Positions 44,501-58,538 of a DNA stretch of 64,000 nucleotides are shown here, one piece after another (positions within the stretch are counted from its first letter, which is position 1; each line of letters begins with the position of its first letter). Position numbers and translations under genes: made by a program. The stretch spans positions 6,587,835 to 6,651,834 of the forward strand of contig NC_023751.2 in the NCBI RefSeq assembly GCF_000499845.2, in the 5' to 3' direction. Below the pieces are notes generated by a model. The model saw only the letters and a program-made list of their open reading frames with translations. It was not told where the DNA came from and ran no database searches. This DNA is from Phaseolus vulgaris. Lineage: Eukaryota > Streptophyta > Magnoliopsida > Fabales > Fabaceae.

Positions 44501-47500
44501 TATACAAACTCAAATAAATGAATTGCTGACACATGAGCTGGTATTTATCAAATGCTTCATGTTTATAAATACTTTAAAGGAATTGAAAAGTGTATTTGTG
44601 CTTGTGCTAATTAGCATTTCTATATCAAATATATGCAAAATGCCCTGTGTTAATTAGGGCTTGCCTTTTATTTTCAAAAGCACAAAAAATGGAAAAGTTG
44701 TGGCATGAAGAAAAGATTTTCTTGAAATTTAGACTTACGTGTACAGTGCATGTATGACCAGTCACATTGTTTACAATGACCCTCCAAGCACCATTTGCCT
44801 GTCCACCGGCTGCCATCCAAAGCTTGACTTCCCACACAACAACCCCTAATCTATGCATTCTTACACCAACAGATGAATGGATTTCCTGTGCCAATTCTTC
44901 CAAGATTGCCTCGACTGTTGTTTCTTCTTTCCCAGCATCTACATTAATTCTCCTGGTATTAACATACAAAATGTAAGACAAACAAAAGCTTCTTGGCCAT
45001 ATGCCAAAAGAACATATATTAAAAGGTTTGTAGCTAAAATTACTTCGGATAGGGAACAAGATCGTCTATTTGTTGCTCCCGTATGATATAGAGGTACATA
45101 TGAGCATGCTCAGATTTTATATTGGCATTGTGTGCATTAAGTTCCAACTCCTCCATTGCAGCCATCAAGGACCTAAAAATGCTCCTTGATGTAAAGGACA
45201 TAGCCAATTGGATTCGAGATGTTTCTGCATCCAGCCTTTGATACGAAGAAAATCCTTCATTTGTGGTTGGCTGTCTTAGAAGTGTGCGAAGAAACATTCT
45301 TTGAATTGGTTGTGGCTTGTTATCCATAACCGTGTAGAGGTGCCATTGACGATCTCGAGATGGAGTATACCGAATATTCTCATAGCCCTTAAGTTTGTCC
45401 TATAATCAGACAAATGTTTGAGTTTAAAATCAAGCATATAAATGGAATTTTCCTTCTCCCACGTTCTAAAGTACAGGGACTTGAAAAATAACTAACCAAT
45501 TCAAGATAAATGGATAGTGGAGGTTCCAAATGACGCAACAGAGGTTCCTCTGCATAGTACAGCTTTTCTTCTGACCAGTGAAAAGAGTGCCTCATTGGAG
45601 CACGTCCTTCATCCCTTTGGATGATACAGCTGATTACACCAACACCTGCAGCTCTAATGGTGGAGCCTACTTCCTGCTCTTTTAGTATTTTAGCTAATTT
45701 ATTGATTCTTTCTTGAGCCTGATCCTCATCACCACTGCAAAACACCAGATGTTGCTTGTGTCAACAAGAGAGAGGAGATTCAGATCAGTAGCTAAACAAA
45801 GAACATATTAGTCCATCTACACTTTGTTTTCTTCTAGAGAACTGTAATTTTAATTTTAGTTAGTGGTCCCACATTGATCCCAATCATCAAACCAATAGCT
45901 AAAATACCAAAAGTTGTTTGCATCAAGAAGAGAGAGTAGGTCCAGATCAGTAGCTAAACAAAGAGCACACTAGTCCCATCTACACTTTGTTTCTTCTAGA
46001 AAACTGTAATTTTAATTTTAGTTAGTGGTCCCATATTGATCCCAATCATCAAACCAATAGCTAAAACATCAGAACTACTCTATAAATCTCAAACAAAATA
46101 AAGCTATAAAACCATTGATGCTTCAACAATTTGGAAAAAAACAAAAACAAAAGGTTCAAACTAATATGAGTAGTTACTGATACAGTACCTGTCTTGCAAC
46201 AAACTCATCTGGTTGTTTATGCCCACTAATCCAATATGCATCATATTACCATGGTTAACTGGTTCCGCAGAACCACTTGTCAGGGCTTCATGAAGGTTAT
46301 TGGTTGCCTCCCTCAATGCAGCACTGATAATTGCAGACAAAAATTGAAGAGATTTAATTACAACCATCACTCCCCACTTTTTCTCACTGTCTTTCTCCTC
46401 GATTGATTTCTTCAAAGTTAGGTCTTCAACCCCATTCTTCCTTTCAATGTACTCATCATAGAACTCCCATGTGGCAATAAGACCAGACCTGTGCCATTGC
46501 ATCCTGACACTCCCTTTGACAAGATACGGCTGATAGAAAATATTAGAAATTAGAAAAGCATTTGTTAATCTCCTTTCATCACCTCCCCCAAGGCCAAATA
46601 TAACAAAGTCAGAAAAATTTTAAAATATGAAACTAGCAGTAAAACTGAAATACCTGATAGAGTCTGCGTATATAAGTTTCCACGACCCTCCTCTGAAGGG
46701 TGTGATCACTGTGATCGAATAAACCCACAAGGGCATCTTCAACAGCCAAAGGAGCACTAACGAGGTCCTCCATTCGGTCATTGATGGCACTCTTCCTTTT
46801 GGGAGTATCAATATTTTCACCATCCTCCGTGAACATCTCTAGTTCAGAAAGACTTCTAGCAATGTTGGATCGAAGTTCACTTAATTTAGTTTGTTCCAGC
46901 AGTTGACTTGCCTTTAGTGCCAACTGCATCAAGATAATTATAAATTCAGGATTCCACTCAAAATGTTCCAAAGATGTAAAAGTATCATCCGCAAGATGAA
47001 ATGGAAAGTAGATAATTGAAGGATATATATATTCACAATGCTCTCCAAGTAGAAGAGATGCCATGTCCTAAAAATATGTGATGAATAACATGGAATTCTA
47101 TTTCAGCTTGAACAGAATTTCTCAGGGTAATGTCCAACCTCTGAATAATTTGTATGGTTGAGTAAGGAAAAACGGATTAACTGATCCCTATAGGCAGCAG
47201 GGTTAGGGTAAACCAATTTATCCATCAGACGCAATATCAGCTTATTTTTACTCTTGACACCCTGAAAATCACAAAATGCAGTTAACTCAATTGCTGTATA
47301 ATGTCAACACGGCATCAAGGAAGCAAAACACCATAGCTGAAGTTGTTATAAAAGTTCATACCTGATGAGAGAGCACTATATCAACAATCTTCAATAGATC
47401 TTTCTTGTATTGAAGACGCAGACGTTCAATTACATCAGCCTAGACATCAAGGGAAGGGACATGAATATTCTAGAAAACTAAAAGATAAAGAAAACAACTT

Positions 47501-50500
47501 TCATATTAGAAAAGTTACTTAGTTCCTAGTGTATATTTTGTTGCCAGATAGACCAGTAATTTGTAAATTCAAATGAACAGGCAAAAGAAGAAAACTAAAC
47601 TGTTTTTATCAGTTTTTGTATAAAGCTCCCCAAGACAATAAAGAAACCATTTCATTGAGACAAAGAAAGAAAAATATATAATTATCAGTTTGAATCTTGA
47701 AAGAACTAGAAATAATAATGCACAATGAACCAAAGATTCTTGGAAGTATTAACATCAACCAGGAAAAAAAACTACTTTGGTGGGCAGAAGTCATAAAAGG
47801 TCAAAACAGATTACCCAACCAGCTGAATAATTATAATAACCTGAATATTGTCGCTAAATAATTCCTCAACAGAAAGATATTCTTCAAAAAGGGATTGAAC
47901 AATTATATGGGCATGGCTCTCTCTTCCACCCTCATAAGACTTAACAAGACTCAGCAGAGGTTCAACTAGTCTTTCTTGGGCTCCTTTTTCTTTGTCAGGA
48001 CAGGAAGAAAGATGAGCCTGCAGGGTAAAACATGCCTCATAAATTATTCACATTAGAAGGGAAAACACCAACATGAACAATTCAGGAAAGGAAACATACT
48101 TCAAGAATTCCCTTCAATAATTTGGCAGGGAAATCAACAATTTGGGAGCTTGAAATCCTCTCGAACTCCTTATATCTTGATTCCAACTGAAAAGCCACAC
48201 AGTTCAACACCAGCTTAGATTATTTTTGAAATACTAAACCAGAGAAAGAAAAAAAAAAACACAGCACGGTATCCCTGTACCTCATTTTTTAGATCTTTGG
48301 GAAGACGGGTTGCCAAAACTGCCAGACACTCTTGCCATTGAAGGAAAGGCAACTCAGGACTATCAAGACAATTAAGCAAACTTTGCACAACCTGATATAG
48401 TTGTTTAGATTGTTAACAAGACAAGCATATATATGTCTCACAATAATAATAGAACCCAAAAATCTCCTATCCGTAACAGATCACTCAACCACCTAGAATG
48501 CAATAAAACTATAGTGTTTATGAATCAAGGTGAAGACTTTACTCACTTCATCAATATTGTGCTCATACCCAGCAAGAATCATCCGTGCAGCATTTAAGCT
48601 TGCAGCGCATTTTTGATGAACTTTACCAGAAATTGCAGTAGGAGGTCCTAGGACTGGGAAGCTCCCCGTGAAGGGTTCTGCCTTTCTTACAGCTGAAGGA
48701 TCATCTAGGTCAAGACTTGCTATAAGTTCACCAGCCTGCAAAAGGTGATAATATTTATTTATCTTCTACAATTTGAGCACCTGTACTTCCTATGTGGAAT
48801 AGAATGCTAAATACCTGCATTGCTTGACCTTCAGACATTTTGAAATGAATAATCCCAGAAGCAGGTGAAAGAAGAGGCATGCACATTTTCATGACCTCAA
48901 CTTCAGCATATGGTGTGTCAGCATCAACATGACTGTCATCTTCAACCAAATATCTCAAAAGCTTGCATGGTGTCTCCGCCACCAACTTTGATGGATCATG
49001 ATCATTCTGTATAGACAAAGTAGGTTTAAAAACTTACCTTGGACACAAAAGAAATAGTTAATGTTAAAATAAACTCATTTCACCTGAAGCAAGCAAGTCC
49101 TTCCATCAATTAGAAGGCGAGTTCCAGCTGCTTCTTCCTCTGCATATATTACATGACTGTTTCCATCCAGCTGTAACAAGTGGAAACTTCTAGTTAGTAA
49201 CTCAAGAACCAGATATAGAACAAAAGACTAGTTGTAAAATAGGGATTAGGTTAAACTACACTGTTAGCCAAATTGAAGATAAAGTTATTGATGCAGCACA
49301 ATAATTACCCAGTTTATATTTTTTTGGTGAATAATTCTACTTTATGACTACCATGAATTAAAAAATGCACTTTAGATACACATATCATTTCTTCTAAAGA
49401 GGCCAATCATAGACTATCCATACTAAAGTATTATTTGTTGCTTTAATAAGTCTCTTTCTAGATATGGTCTGCTTTGAGTCTTAACTCTAATAAAATAATG
49501 CAATCATTAAATAATGATAAATCAGTTGTACTTAAATGCCCACATTCCTTTCCAATGTTTGAAAAAAAAAGGTCTGAACATCTCTAGAAAAAGTTAAGTA
49601 CTTTTTCATACATAACATTTCTGTAACATACTGATAGAGAAGCACGATGCATTCAGAAATCGTTTATGCTAAACAATTAAATCATGATACTAAAATTTTA
49701 GAAGCCAGGGCAGCAGCAATTGTGCATATCGAAATTATACCAAAAGAATCTAATTGAGATTGAAATAGTAATGTAAAATGTTCATAAACCATGGGATGAT
49801 ATAAATTTGAGTATGATAAATAGAATTGTTATGTGGAAAACTACAAAATAAAAAACATGCATATATAAGTGTTTAGAGAACAAATACTTGCCTGCATTAG
49901 CAAACCTCCATCACGTAAAGTATGTATTTCTGCTTCCATCTCTGATTGATTCATTCTCAATCTATAACTTCCAGATCCACCTCGAATCATGTCAATCTAG
50001 AATTTTTTTACAAGATATGAATTACACAAATTTATTCTTTCCTGGGATGGCATAAGTACAACAAAGGTAAGGAGAAAACCAAATTGACATATACAAGAAT
50101 ACATACCGTATATTTGCTTCCCTCAATGTTCAAGGACACTTGAGAATGGACAAGAGATATGTGCTGTAACAGTTGCAAAAAAGATTAGCATCACTATAGG
50201 GTTTAAAGGCACTGTGAAAATATATGGTCTTCCCATTCACAATACCTTGGGAGGGATTTGTCCCTTTTCAAGATAGCCAACATAGTCTGAAACCAAAGCT
50301 GCACTGCTAGCAGAAGCTTTCTGCATTAATTGCAAGAATCACAGTTAATCAAACTAACCAAAGCTAAAGAAGATAAAGGATATAAAAAACAAGTTTGCTT
50401 ACATAGAGTGCCCCTCCAACAACAGAAAGATACCACGGAGGCCTCTCTGCTCTAACCCGCATTGCAATTCTACTGTCCAGCCAACCTGTGTGAATTTTGT

Positions 50501-53500
50501 TGTCTCTGTAGTCAGAAGCCTGTGATCAAATATTGTACTATTGTCACTTCAGGATTTTAAACACCTTTCATAAAACAACTTGCAATCGTGTGAGTAATTT
50601 ACATTCAGAAGATCAATCGTGTAATCAACATTGGTACGGATTTCTCCCCGAATTTGAATCTCCTTCAGCCCTAGAACCATATTTGCAATTGCTAAAGCCC
50701 TAGATTCTCCAAAAGCGAACACATGCCCTGGAGTAAAAGAAACGAAATTATAAGATAATATAAGGTGAGTATAGTATGGGAATTGTGTAAATAGAACAAA
50801 AATGTTATGGAGAATTTACACCTTACAGTTACAAATTCACCAATAATGAAGTTTGTTATGTACATTACTTAACAGAAGAACCAATATTTCAAAATCATTA
50901 TCAGAAGCTCTCACTAAATCTGAGAGAACTGAGTGGACATGATGTTTTGCTTCTTTGCTCAACAATATCATCTCTATTCCCTAGCACCTGAAGTCTAAAA
51001 GAACCTCCCTCCATTTCCATGACATTTTTCCTACTCTACCCCCTTAACTTGAAATGCCACTCTCTCTTTTTGTTTATCACAGAGAAATATAACACAGGAA
51101 AAGAAGGTTGTAAAATTTTGAGTAAATATATCACAATGTTGTTACTCCTTATATAACTATAGGGTGATACATAGTCCTTTTAATACCACTTGATAACCAA
51201 CATAAAACTGCAATGACAATGAATTGTCACTTACGCAGCCATTGCATGTTAAGAAACTATTATGCCACAAAAAAGCTAACATACCACAGTGCAAAAACGC
51301 TACGCATTGCAAGTATGAAAGAGGGTCCTTGTACATAACCTTATTCTTGCATATGCAAAGAAGTATATTTGGATTAGAACTCATAATCAACTAGTCACCA
51401 AGGCGGAACATTATTTTTGTGCCAAGGCTCACCCTCAAGAAACTATTACCACTTCTTAATGTAGAGACCTATGAAGAACAATTTTACATACACAAGGAAA
51501 TGTGTGCCTGGACACATATATGTTGAAAAATACATTTAAATTTCCGTTTTACCAACCTTTAATCAAACCCAACTGTACATCCTAGCTCTTGGCTTGGCTC
51601 TACTACTAAGATCATGAGTTCAAATACTAATCATATGTCCCATAACAAGTGAGGTGTACTGCTCATTGTGCATTGAAAGAAGATGGAGAAGGTAAAATTG
51701 AACAAAATAGATTCATATCGTAATATATCTAATAGATTCCATCCTAAAATCTCAGAGAGAAGATTGTCCAACTGATATATAAGTTGCACTTCGCGAATTG
51801 AGGCAAGTGATGTGAGACTTCTAACACCTCTCCTCTCTAGATGCCTACCGAAAAGGAGGCTTAATATAGGCTCTGTTACCATGTTTACATCTTAAAAACA
51901 CTTCCCGTTAAATGAAGTTTTCCAACAAATAAATAAGTTACACCCAATAATTGAGGCAGGTGGTGTGTGAATTCTAAACAATGTCAACATAATACTATGG
52001 AATATGCAAGTTCCCAATTGAAGATCATAATGATATATTACTCATTTGAAAATCAATAATAGTTAATTTATTTACTTGTTATTTAATTAATTTTACTACT
52101 TACCAAACTGTGAATCTGAGAATTCATGAATTCCTCCTCCAGACTGCAAATATATAATTCAACAAATTTTAGCACCACAACATTTAGTTATGCCTACATC
52201 CGAAGAAACAGAAGACTTACCTTGACCGAGAAGTATGCCCACACATTTGGCTTGCTTTTAAAACTAAGCTCCTGCACATATACTTGAACTCAGTACAAGT
52301 TACATGATGAGTGAAGCAAAAGACGATATTGTTATTGGACTTGGTAGTTAACCTGCACTTTGCCACTTGTGGGCTTAAAGCCATCATCAGGGTCCTCACT
52401 AGTCACTCGCACAGCCACACAATGACCTTTTGGCCTTGTGGATTGTGCTTTGTCAAAATCAAAAGGGGTAGCTAAAACTGAAGTTTTTCTCCAAGCATCA
52501 TACCCTCCACCATGCTCCACCCCATAGAAACGCCTTATTTCTATTAAAGGAGACACATGAAATACATGTAAGAAATCAAATCAATTAATAGAAAAGAAAT
52601 CAAATAATAGTGAAGAATAGGTTAAGCTATTCATTGGGTCCAAACCGTTTTCCACATTTTAAGTTTAAGTTTATACGAGAAAATTGCAATTTTTAGTCCC
52701 TAATAATTTTTGTGTGGAAATTAAACAATGTAAGGAAGGTTTAGTAGCAGATTTACACTGAAAGAAAAAATCTCTAGTTTTGGCTATAAGGCGAAAACTT
52801 ATCTTTTATGACAGTGTAGGGACTAAAACTTAAAATTTTCTCATGCTGTGAACAAATTTAAAGCGGGGACAACTATAATGAAACACCAACTCTGATACAG
52901 AGACAGGATCATTGACATGGACATCAGGAATGGCTAATGTCCAAAGTATAGGTTAGGACACAGCAACACATCTAATATTTATTTTAACATTACAAAATCT
53001 CAAATGAGAATTAAAATTTATATGATTCACACTAAAAACAAATTTGTAAAGTTATAGTTTTTCTATAATAATGACCCTCAATTAAATTTTGGAAACATAC
53101 ATCTTAAAAGTCAAAATAACTAGTTAAGCCTTATGAAAACAAACATCCACAAAAAAATTATGAGGCTCACAAAGTTTATAATATAAGTTGGTTTCTTCAA
53201 ATTTTTCTTACTTTAGAAAGTGTTTAATCAATAATAGGTGAGGTTCACTCTCTTTACTTGTGTTCAAAACGTGTCTAAGTTTCCAAGATTATTCAAAGAG
53301 GTGTAAGAACTAAAAAGAATAGTTATGACATAGTTGGAGAGTGTCATACAAGTGTTGAAGGCGTGTCAGACAAGTGTCATATTCAAAAAGTGTCGGATAT
53401 GATAACATGCTATTTTACAAAGTTATCAGTGCTTCCAAGGGATCAAGTGAATAATTTAACCTAAAGAAAATATCTGAAGTTGTACCAGGAATTTGCCAGA

Positions 53501-55673
53501 GAGGGACACCCATCCCAACGGCAACTTGGGCTGCTGGCAGATTTATCTCTGCTATCCACTCAGTAACAGGATGTTCAACCTATATAACAATCAATAACAA
53601 AACAATCACTGATGGTGAAAAAAAATAACATAAAAACAAACAAGGTCTGGAAAGTAGGAAGAACAGATTTCAAACCCGCCACCATCCTCACAAAATCTTC
53701 AAAAATATAACAGAAGCATTTTCCAAACATAAGTACTAAGCTAAAAGGTAGTTGAGGGCTACCTGTAGCCGAGGGTTCAACTCTAAAAAGTAGTACTCTC
53801 CAGTTTCCATACTAAAAAGATACTCAACAGTAGCTGCCCCGACATAATTTACAGATTTAGCCAACCTTCTAGCTGCTTGTTCCAGTTGTTTCACTGTTTC
53901 TATGGGTGCTACGGTAATGGGGCCCTCCTCAATAATCTGTTACAGACGATTGATTAGGCAATTTGAGAGATCCATTTCACCATGAAAATTTGGTGGGCAA
54001 CAAAACGTTTGGGTACCTTTTGGTGCCTCCTTTGAATACTGCAATCACGACTATGCAAAGCAGCTACATTTCCGTACTGATCACAAAGTAACTGGACTTC
54101 TAGATGTCGACTCTACTTAGAAACAAAAGAGATTGTCAGAATTTGACCAAGGCCCTATAATCATGTCCTTTCAGATCAAAGTTCAGTGGATTATCTAACC
54201 TGGGATGCAACCTTCATTATAAATATAGGTGAACCGGGAACTTCACCTTGAACTTGCTTGAACAATGCCCTTACCTCATCATCATTATGAACCTAAAAAT
54301 CCATAGACTGTTAGTATCTAAAGTTTGCCAAATAAATCATACCAAAATAAGATTGCAAAAAATGTTTCTTGTTCTTATGGATATATACACAGTTTTCAAT
54401 TTGAAAACAATTAACATACTACTGGAAGACAAAGTTAGGTTACAAGAGTTACAGCGTGAATGCTATAGGATTTTCTAAATGCTACAGTAGTGTTTATGTA
54501 AGCAAACCTTTCTTATTCCTTTACCACCACCACCCCAAGATGCTTTGATCATGGCAGGGTATCCTACAACTTGACAACTCGCTACTGCTTCCTCTGTTGT
54601 GTACACACATGCTTCCCGATAAATTTCATCAGGAATAGTAATCAAGGAACTTTCAGGAGGAATTTTCACCTGTAAGAAGAAACTTCAACTCATGAGCAGG
54701 GCATCACTCACAACAGAAAAGCACTATAATGGGAGATTGAAATCTACATGAGAACCACTCCATCGAAGGGTTGGCACTTCTGCTGCTTGAGCAATCAAGG
54801 ATGAACCAATTTTATCTCCCAAAGCAGCCATAGATACGGCAGGAGGTCCAAGAAATACAATTCCTCTTGCTTTCAACGCATCTGGAAGCTCAGGATTTTC
54901 TGAAGCATGACCCCAACCAGGCCACACCGCATCAACATGAGTTATCTCAGCCATCTGGACAGTACATTGTATGCCAGTACACAGAATTTGTAAGTTATAT
55001 AGGTCAAAAGTTCTACATAAGAACTGAAATCAGTATAGCGACAAGAATGAACTGCATTGATCTATAGGCAACATAAAAGTAGCCAGCAACATGAACAAAT
55101 TGTGCAATGAGAATTTTTATAGAATGAATATTTTATGTCTGGAAGATCAATAGCATTATATTCTTTGTAGACGACATTCAAATTGATAACCTTTATAAAA
55201 TCAGAAAAATGAAATCTACATGGCCAAGTATAATTTCCATCCGTTCTTAGTCTTTTTTTACTTTCCTTAACAAAATATGCTTGACATGTTGAATTATAGA
55301 ATCTCATGAAGTCAACATCACACACCTCAAGAATAAGCTGCACATTGGCATAGTTATTGTTATTGGTCCCACCAGGTACTTCGACAAATTGATCGGCTAT
55401 TCTTATATGTTCCGCATTGATTCTCATGTCCTCTGGAGTAGCCATGGCAACCAACAAGATGGCTTTCTCTGTGCCAAATGTCTCATTGGCCCAGCTTCTA
55501 ACACTACGTATGAACTTGACTGCTGCCATTCCATTGTTTGCAATTAAAATGCTATGAATTGGCCTGTTTCCGCCAAGGGCACTGCAGAATTCATCTACTT
55601 CAGATATTGCAGCAGGGTGCCTATTTGGCTGTACACTATTTGGATATCCATTCCGACGCCCAATGTCAGCCAT
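41600..55673 (-). CDS. ACC1: Acetyl-CoA carboxylase, homomeric multidomain (cytosolic ACC1)
   Basis: Carboxylates acetyl-CoA to malonyl-CoA in the cytosol for very-long-chain fatty acids and flavonoids. Coding exons, 5' to 3' on the - strand: 55673-55326, 54954-54748, 54669-54508, 54292-54200, 54112-54017, 53936-53763, 53579-53486, 52540-52353, 52271-52221, 52143-52104, 50727-50603, 50519-50403, 50320-50246, 50163-50107, 49996-49892, 49170-49084, 49006-48815, 48735-48547, 48391-48281, 48186-48100, 48017-47841, 47439-47362, 47261-47139, 46923-46654, 46529-46189, 45734-45497, 45399-45044, 44952-44739, 44194-44018, 43916-41763, 41656-41600. They sum to 6783 bases (2260 residues), all in frame; Arabidopsis ACC1 is about this long. 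Domains: biotin carboxylase (ATP-grasp loop [13 protein letters not shown] about 227-239, [14 protein letters not shown]), biotin carrier (EVMKM, biotinyl Lys 713), central domain, carboxyltransferase from about 1525. The start [10 protein letters not shown] lacks a transit peptide, so this is the cytosolic form. Most introns are GT-AG; one is GC-AG (49891-49171). Confidence 0.97.
45749..46069. repeat. 162-bp tandem duplication within an ACC1 intron
   Basis: Two copies at 162-base spacing (about 45749-45907 and 45911-46069) share long identical blocks such as CAGATCAGTAGCTAAACAAA and GTAATTTTAATTTTAGTTAG. Both lie in the intron between exons ending 46189 and starting 45734. One copy begins 15 bases inside the intron from the acceptor of the 45734 exon, so the acceptor itself is not duplicated. 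Confidence 0.9.
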
Positions 55674-55697
55674 TATTGTTCTCCTTCTGTATGTCTC

Positions 55698-56480
55698 CTA
55701 TGTACAACATAACAAAAAAAAGATTACCAGCAGCTCAAGACATGCGAGAATAAATTAGGAGCTAGGATTCTTTCTTTCAATTTATATTGCTTGTTCAGTA
55801 AACTTTCTGAAGAATCATTGGAACAAATTATGTAGATGAACTCAAGATAAAGCATATAATTGAGCAGTACAAAATCCATCTCAACTTTTACTGGCATCTT
55901 CAGCATGATGTAAAAGAAAATGGACAAACAAAAAAAAAGTTGTAAAGTTCTTTTTGGTCAACCACGTCTGGACTTGGCAAGAAACTCCAGATTGTGGCTG
56001 ATATGATTAACTCATTTTGGCAAATCAGAATTCCACAAGTAAAATTGTCACAAATCCATTCCTCCCAAATCTGCAGTTTTCACTCTAAGATACAAACAAC
56101 CAAACACCGCCAACTAGTTCACTCTCACTCTCAGATGCGGTATGGCGAAAACATCAATTGAAAAAAAAAATGATAAAAGAAAAGGTCAGCATCTAATGAT
56201 AACTCACTACTACCTTTTCAATCAATTAACCCCTCTAACTTCCGATTCAGCACACAGACACTTTTTTACTGGAGCCTCCAAACCAAAACCAATTCCAAAC
56301 AAAAGGGCATAAAAAGGCTCTTGTTTTCCTTCACCAACAACATACAATTCAGAGAGTTTTGAACATTTAAATAAAGGCGGCATGCATAAAATAAAAACGA
56401 AAAAAAAAACAGAAATGAAGTAAAAGTGAATCACACACAGGGAACACAAAAGGAAGAAGAGAAACGATCACAGCACATAC
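55698..56480 (-). other. ACC1: 5' UTR intron of ACC1
   Basis: On the reverse strand CCCAAG|GTATGTG gives a good donor at 56480, and TTGTACATAG|GAGAC gives an acceptor at 55698, 24 bases before the start codon. The leader exon would lie upstream from 56481. A leader intron is common in plant housekeeping genes. This is inferred from splice-site sequence only. Confidence 0.55.
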
Positions 56481-56819
56481 CTTGGGAAGAAAGCTGAGGT
56501 GACGAAATCAAGAATTTATTTTTGTTGTTTTTAATTTTATTCTACAAAATTGGTGGGAGTTGGAAAAGCATTGGGAGCTTAAGAAGGTGAATTACAAGTG
56601 AGAGAGTTGTTGGGCTATTCCATGTAAATGGTGATGACGATCAGTGTCAATGATCATGCACAAAGCAAACCAAACCAAACCAAATAGTGAAAAAGTTGGA
56701 TGGGATTGAGTGAGGTAGGTTTGGGTTGGGTTGGGTCTCTCTATTCAATGAAAGCTGCACGTGGTACCTGCCTTTGCCACTCCTCTTGAGGAACTAGTAT
56801 TAGTAGTAGTTCCTAGCTA

Positions 56820-56852
56820 CCCCCTCTCTCTCTCTCTCTCTCTTTCTCTCTC
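56820..56852. repeat. (CT)n microsatellite in the ACC1 promoter region
   Basis: A nearly pure CT run with one TTT interruption lies about 340 bases upstream of the proposed leader exon edge, reading as (GA)n on the ACC1 sense strand. GA/CT tracts are frequent near plant transcription starts and can bind GAGA-binding (BPC-type) factors. A function here is inference. Confidence 0.7.
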
Positions 56853-58501
56853 CTTTGTGAGTGGTGCGAATAAATTAGTTGTGATAATTCAAATAATGAG
56901 TAAAAAAGGGGTTCAAAGAATTGGGGTTTGGCTGGGTAGAAGGAGGAGATGAATGTGACGTCACGAAAGGGATGAATGAATCTAATCTACCACAACACAT
57001 GTAAACAAATATGTAGCATGATTGAGGTGCCTCTCTTGACTATGCGTTGTGTTGTTGTTTTGTTCTGTTGGTGGTCACTGCTCTTCTCCACCAACCCTTC
57101 TTCCCTGTATGAGTCAAATATGGAAGCTGTGTTCCTTCCTCCAACTTCATCAATTTCAATTACAATTACAATTACAAAACCCATCGTCTCCACTTCTATC
57201 CATTTTTAAGTATTATTTTATATCAAATTCCCATTATCCACATATGTATCATATTAATTTCAGTTAATCAAATCAATTTTTTAAGGCACCACCATTTCCT
57301 TCCCATTTTTTTTTCGCCATCAAAATATTTTTCTTAAGTTAAACAAGTTTGCTATGTACACATCTTCAATTAAAAAAATCACTTCAGTAATTTACTCAAT
57401 AAATGTATTAAATTTTGCAAGTTTTTCAAGATAAAATTACACTTTTTAATAAAAAAAAAACATAAGAATTCTAAGTTTATATATTAATAAACATTTAGTA
57501 ATAACATATACACACCGAAATAAGACAAAATCAATTAAAGTGTATACTGTGTGCACTGTGATGTGGTCTAACTGTAAATTTCTACTCATCTAAAAAATTA
57601 TAAAATTGGAAACAAAACTGAATTTACACAAAATATATGAAAACTAACTCGGATAAAAAAAAACAGATCATTAGTAAGTTTATAGCACGTGTGTGTAACT
57701 TAAAATGGGACAAATTTTGCCAGATTTAAATTTAATGTTTTTAATGGTCATGATTAGTGTATAAATAGCATAAGAGATTAACATTGTTTAATAGCATAAG
57801 AAATGATTTCTTGCACTACTTAACAGTCTGTCTTTGTCATTATTGGTATGGGTAAAATTGTAATTGAGTGATTATTTGTTAATAGTTAATATTCACATAT
57901 ATAAGCGTAGATAGAATTCCAATAAATTTTGCTTCGGTTGTTGTTGGGAGTTAGGTCTATTCATGACATCCTCACCTTTATCTACCGCCCTTCATTTTGG
58001 TTTTAATTTAATGTGTGAAGAGAAAGAAAGACACACCAAAAGGTCCTACTTCATCAATTTCTTTTATTTTTCTTAATAAATTTCACAAGGTAAAACAAAA
58101 TGGGCTCAAACAACATGAATTGACTCAAAACGCAGAAGAATATGTAACCATTTTTTTATGTTACAAAGTTGGTAGGTGATGACCAATTTTATTTTGCCAA
58201 CCAATAGTTTATTAGTGGCTGTGCTTAGGTCTTACAATGGATTTTTTTTCTGGCATAAAATGATTTCAACGTGGATTTATTACACGTGCCCATTGGCCAA
58301 GCACAAATTTTTCAAAAATATTAATAATATCACAAGAAAGAATCATATAAGCAGACAAGTGTCCTGTTTCTTCACATTTTCTAATAATTTGTTCCTCCAA
58401 AGGAAAATTATTTATACACTGCATATAATTTTATGTTAACATGTTAAAAAAAATAACTTCTTTGGTTAAGCACTTATGTTAATTTTGTTAGTTATTTCAC
58501 T

Positions 58502-58538
<37 letters not shown>

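Noticed and set aside
42648..45086. Forward-strand open frames opposite ACC1 exons
   Set aside because: They are antisense shadows of the conserved ACC1 coding exons, with no independent support.
41600..55673. A plastid-targeted version of the homomeric carboxylase (ACC2-like)
   Set aside because: The protein begins directly with [10 protein letters not shown] and the leader shows a UTR intron; no transit-peptide extension is seen upstream in frame.
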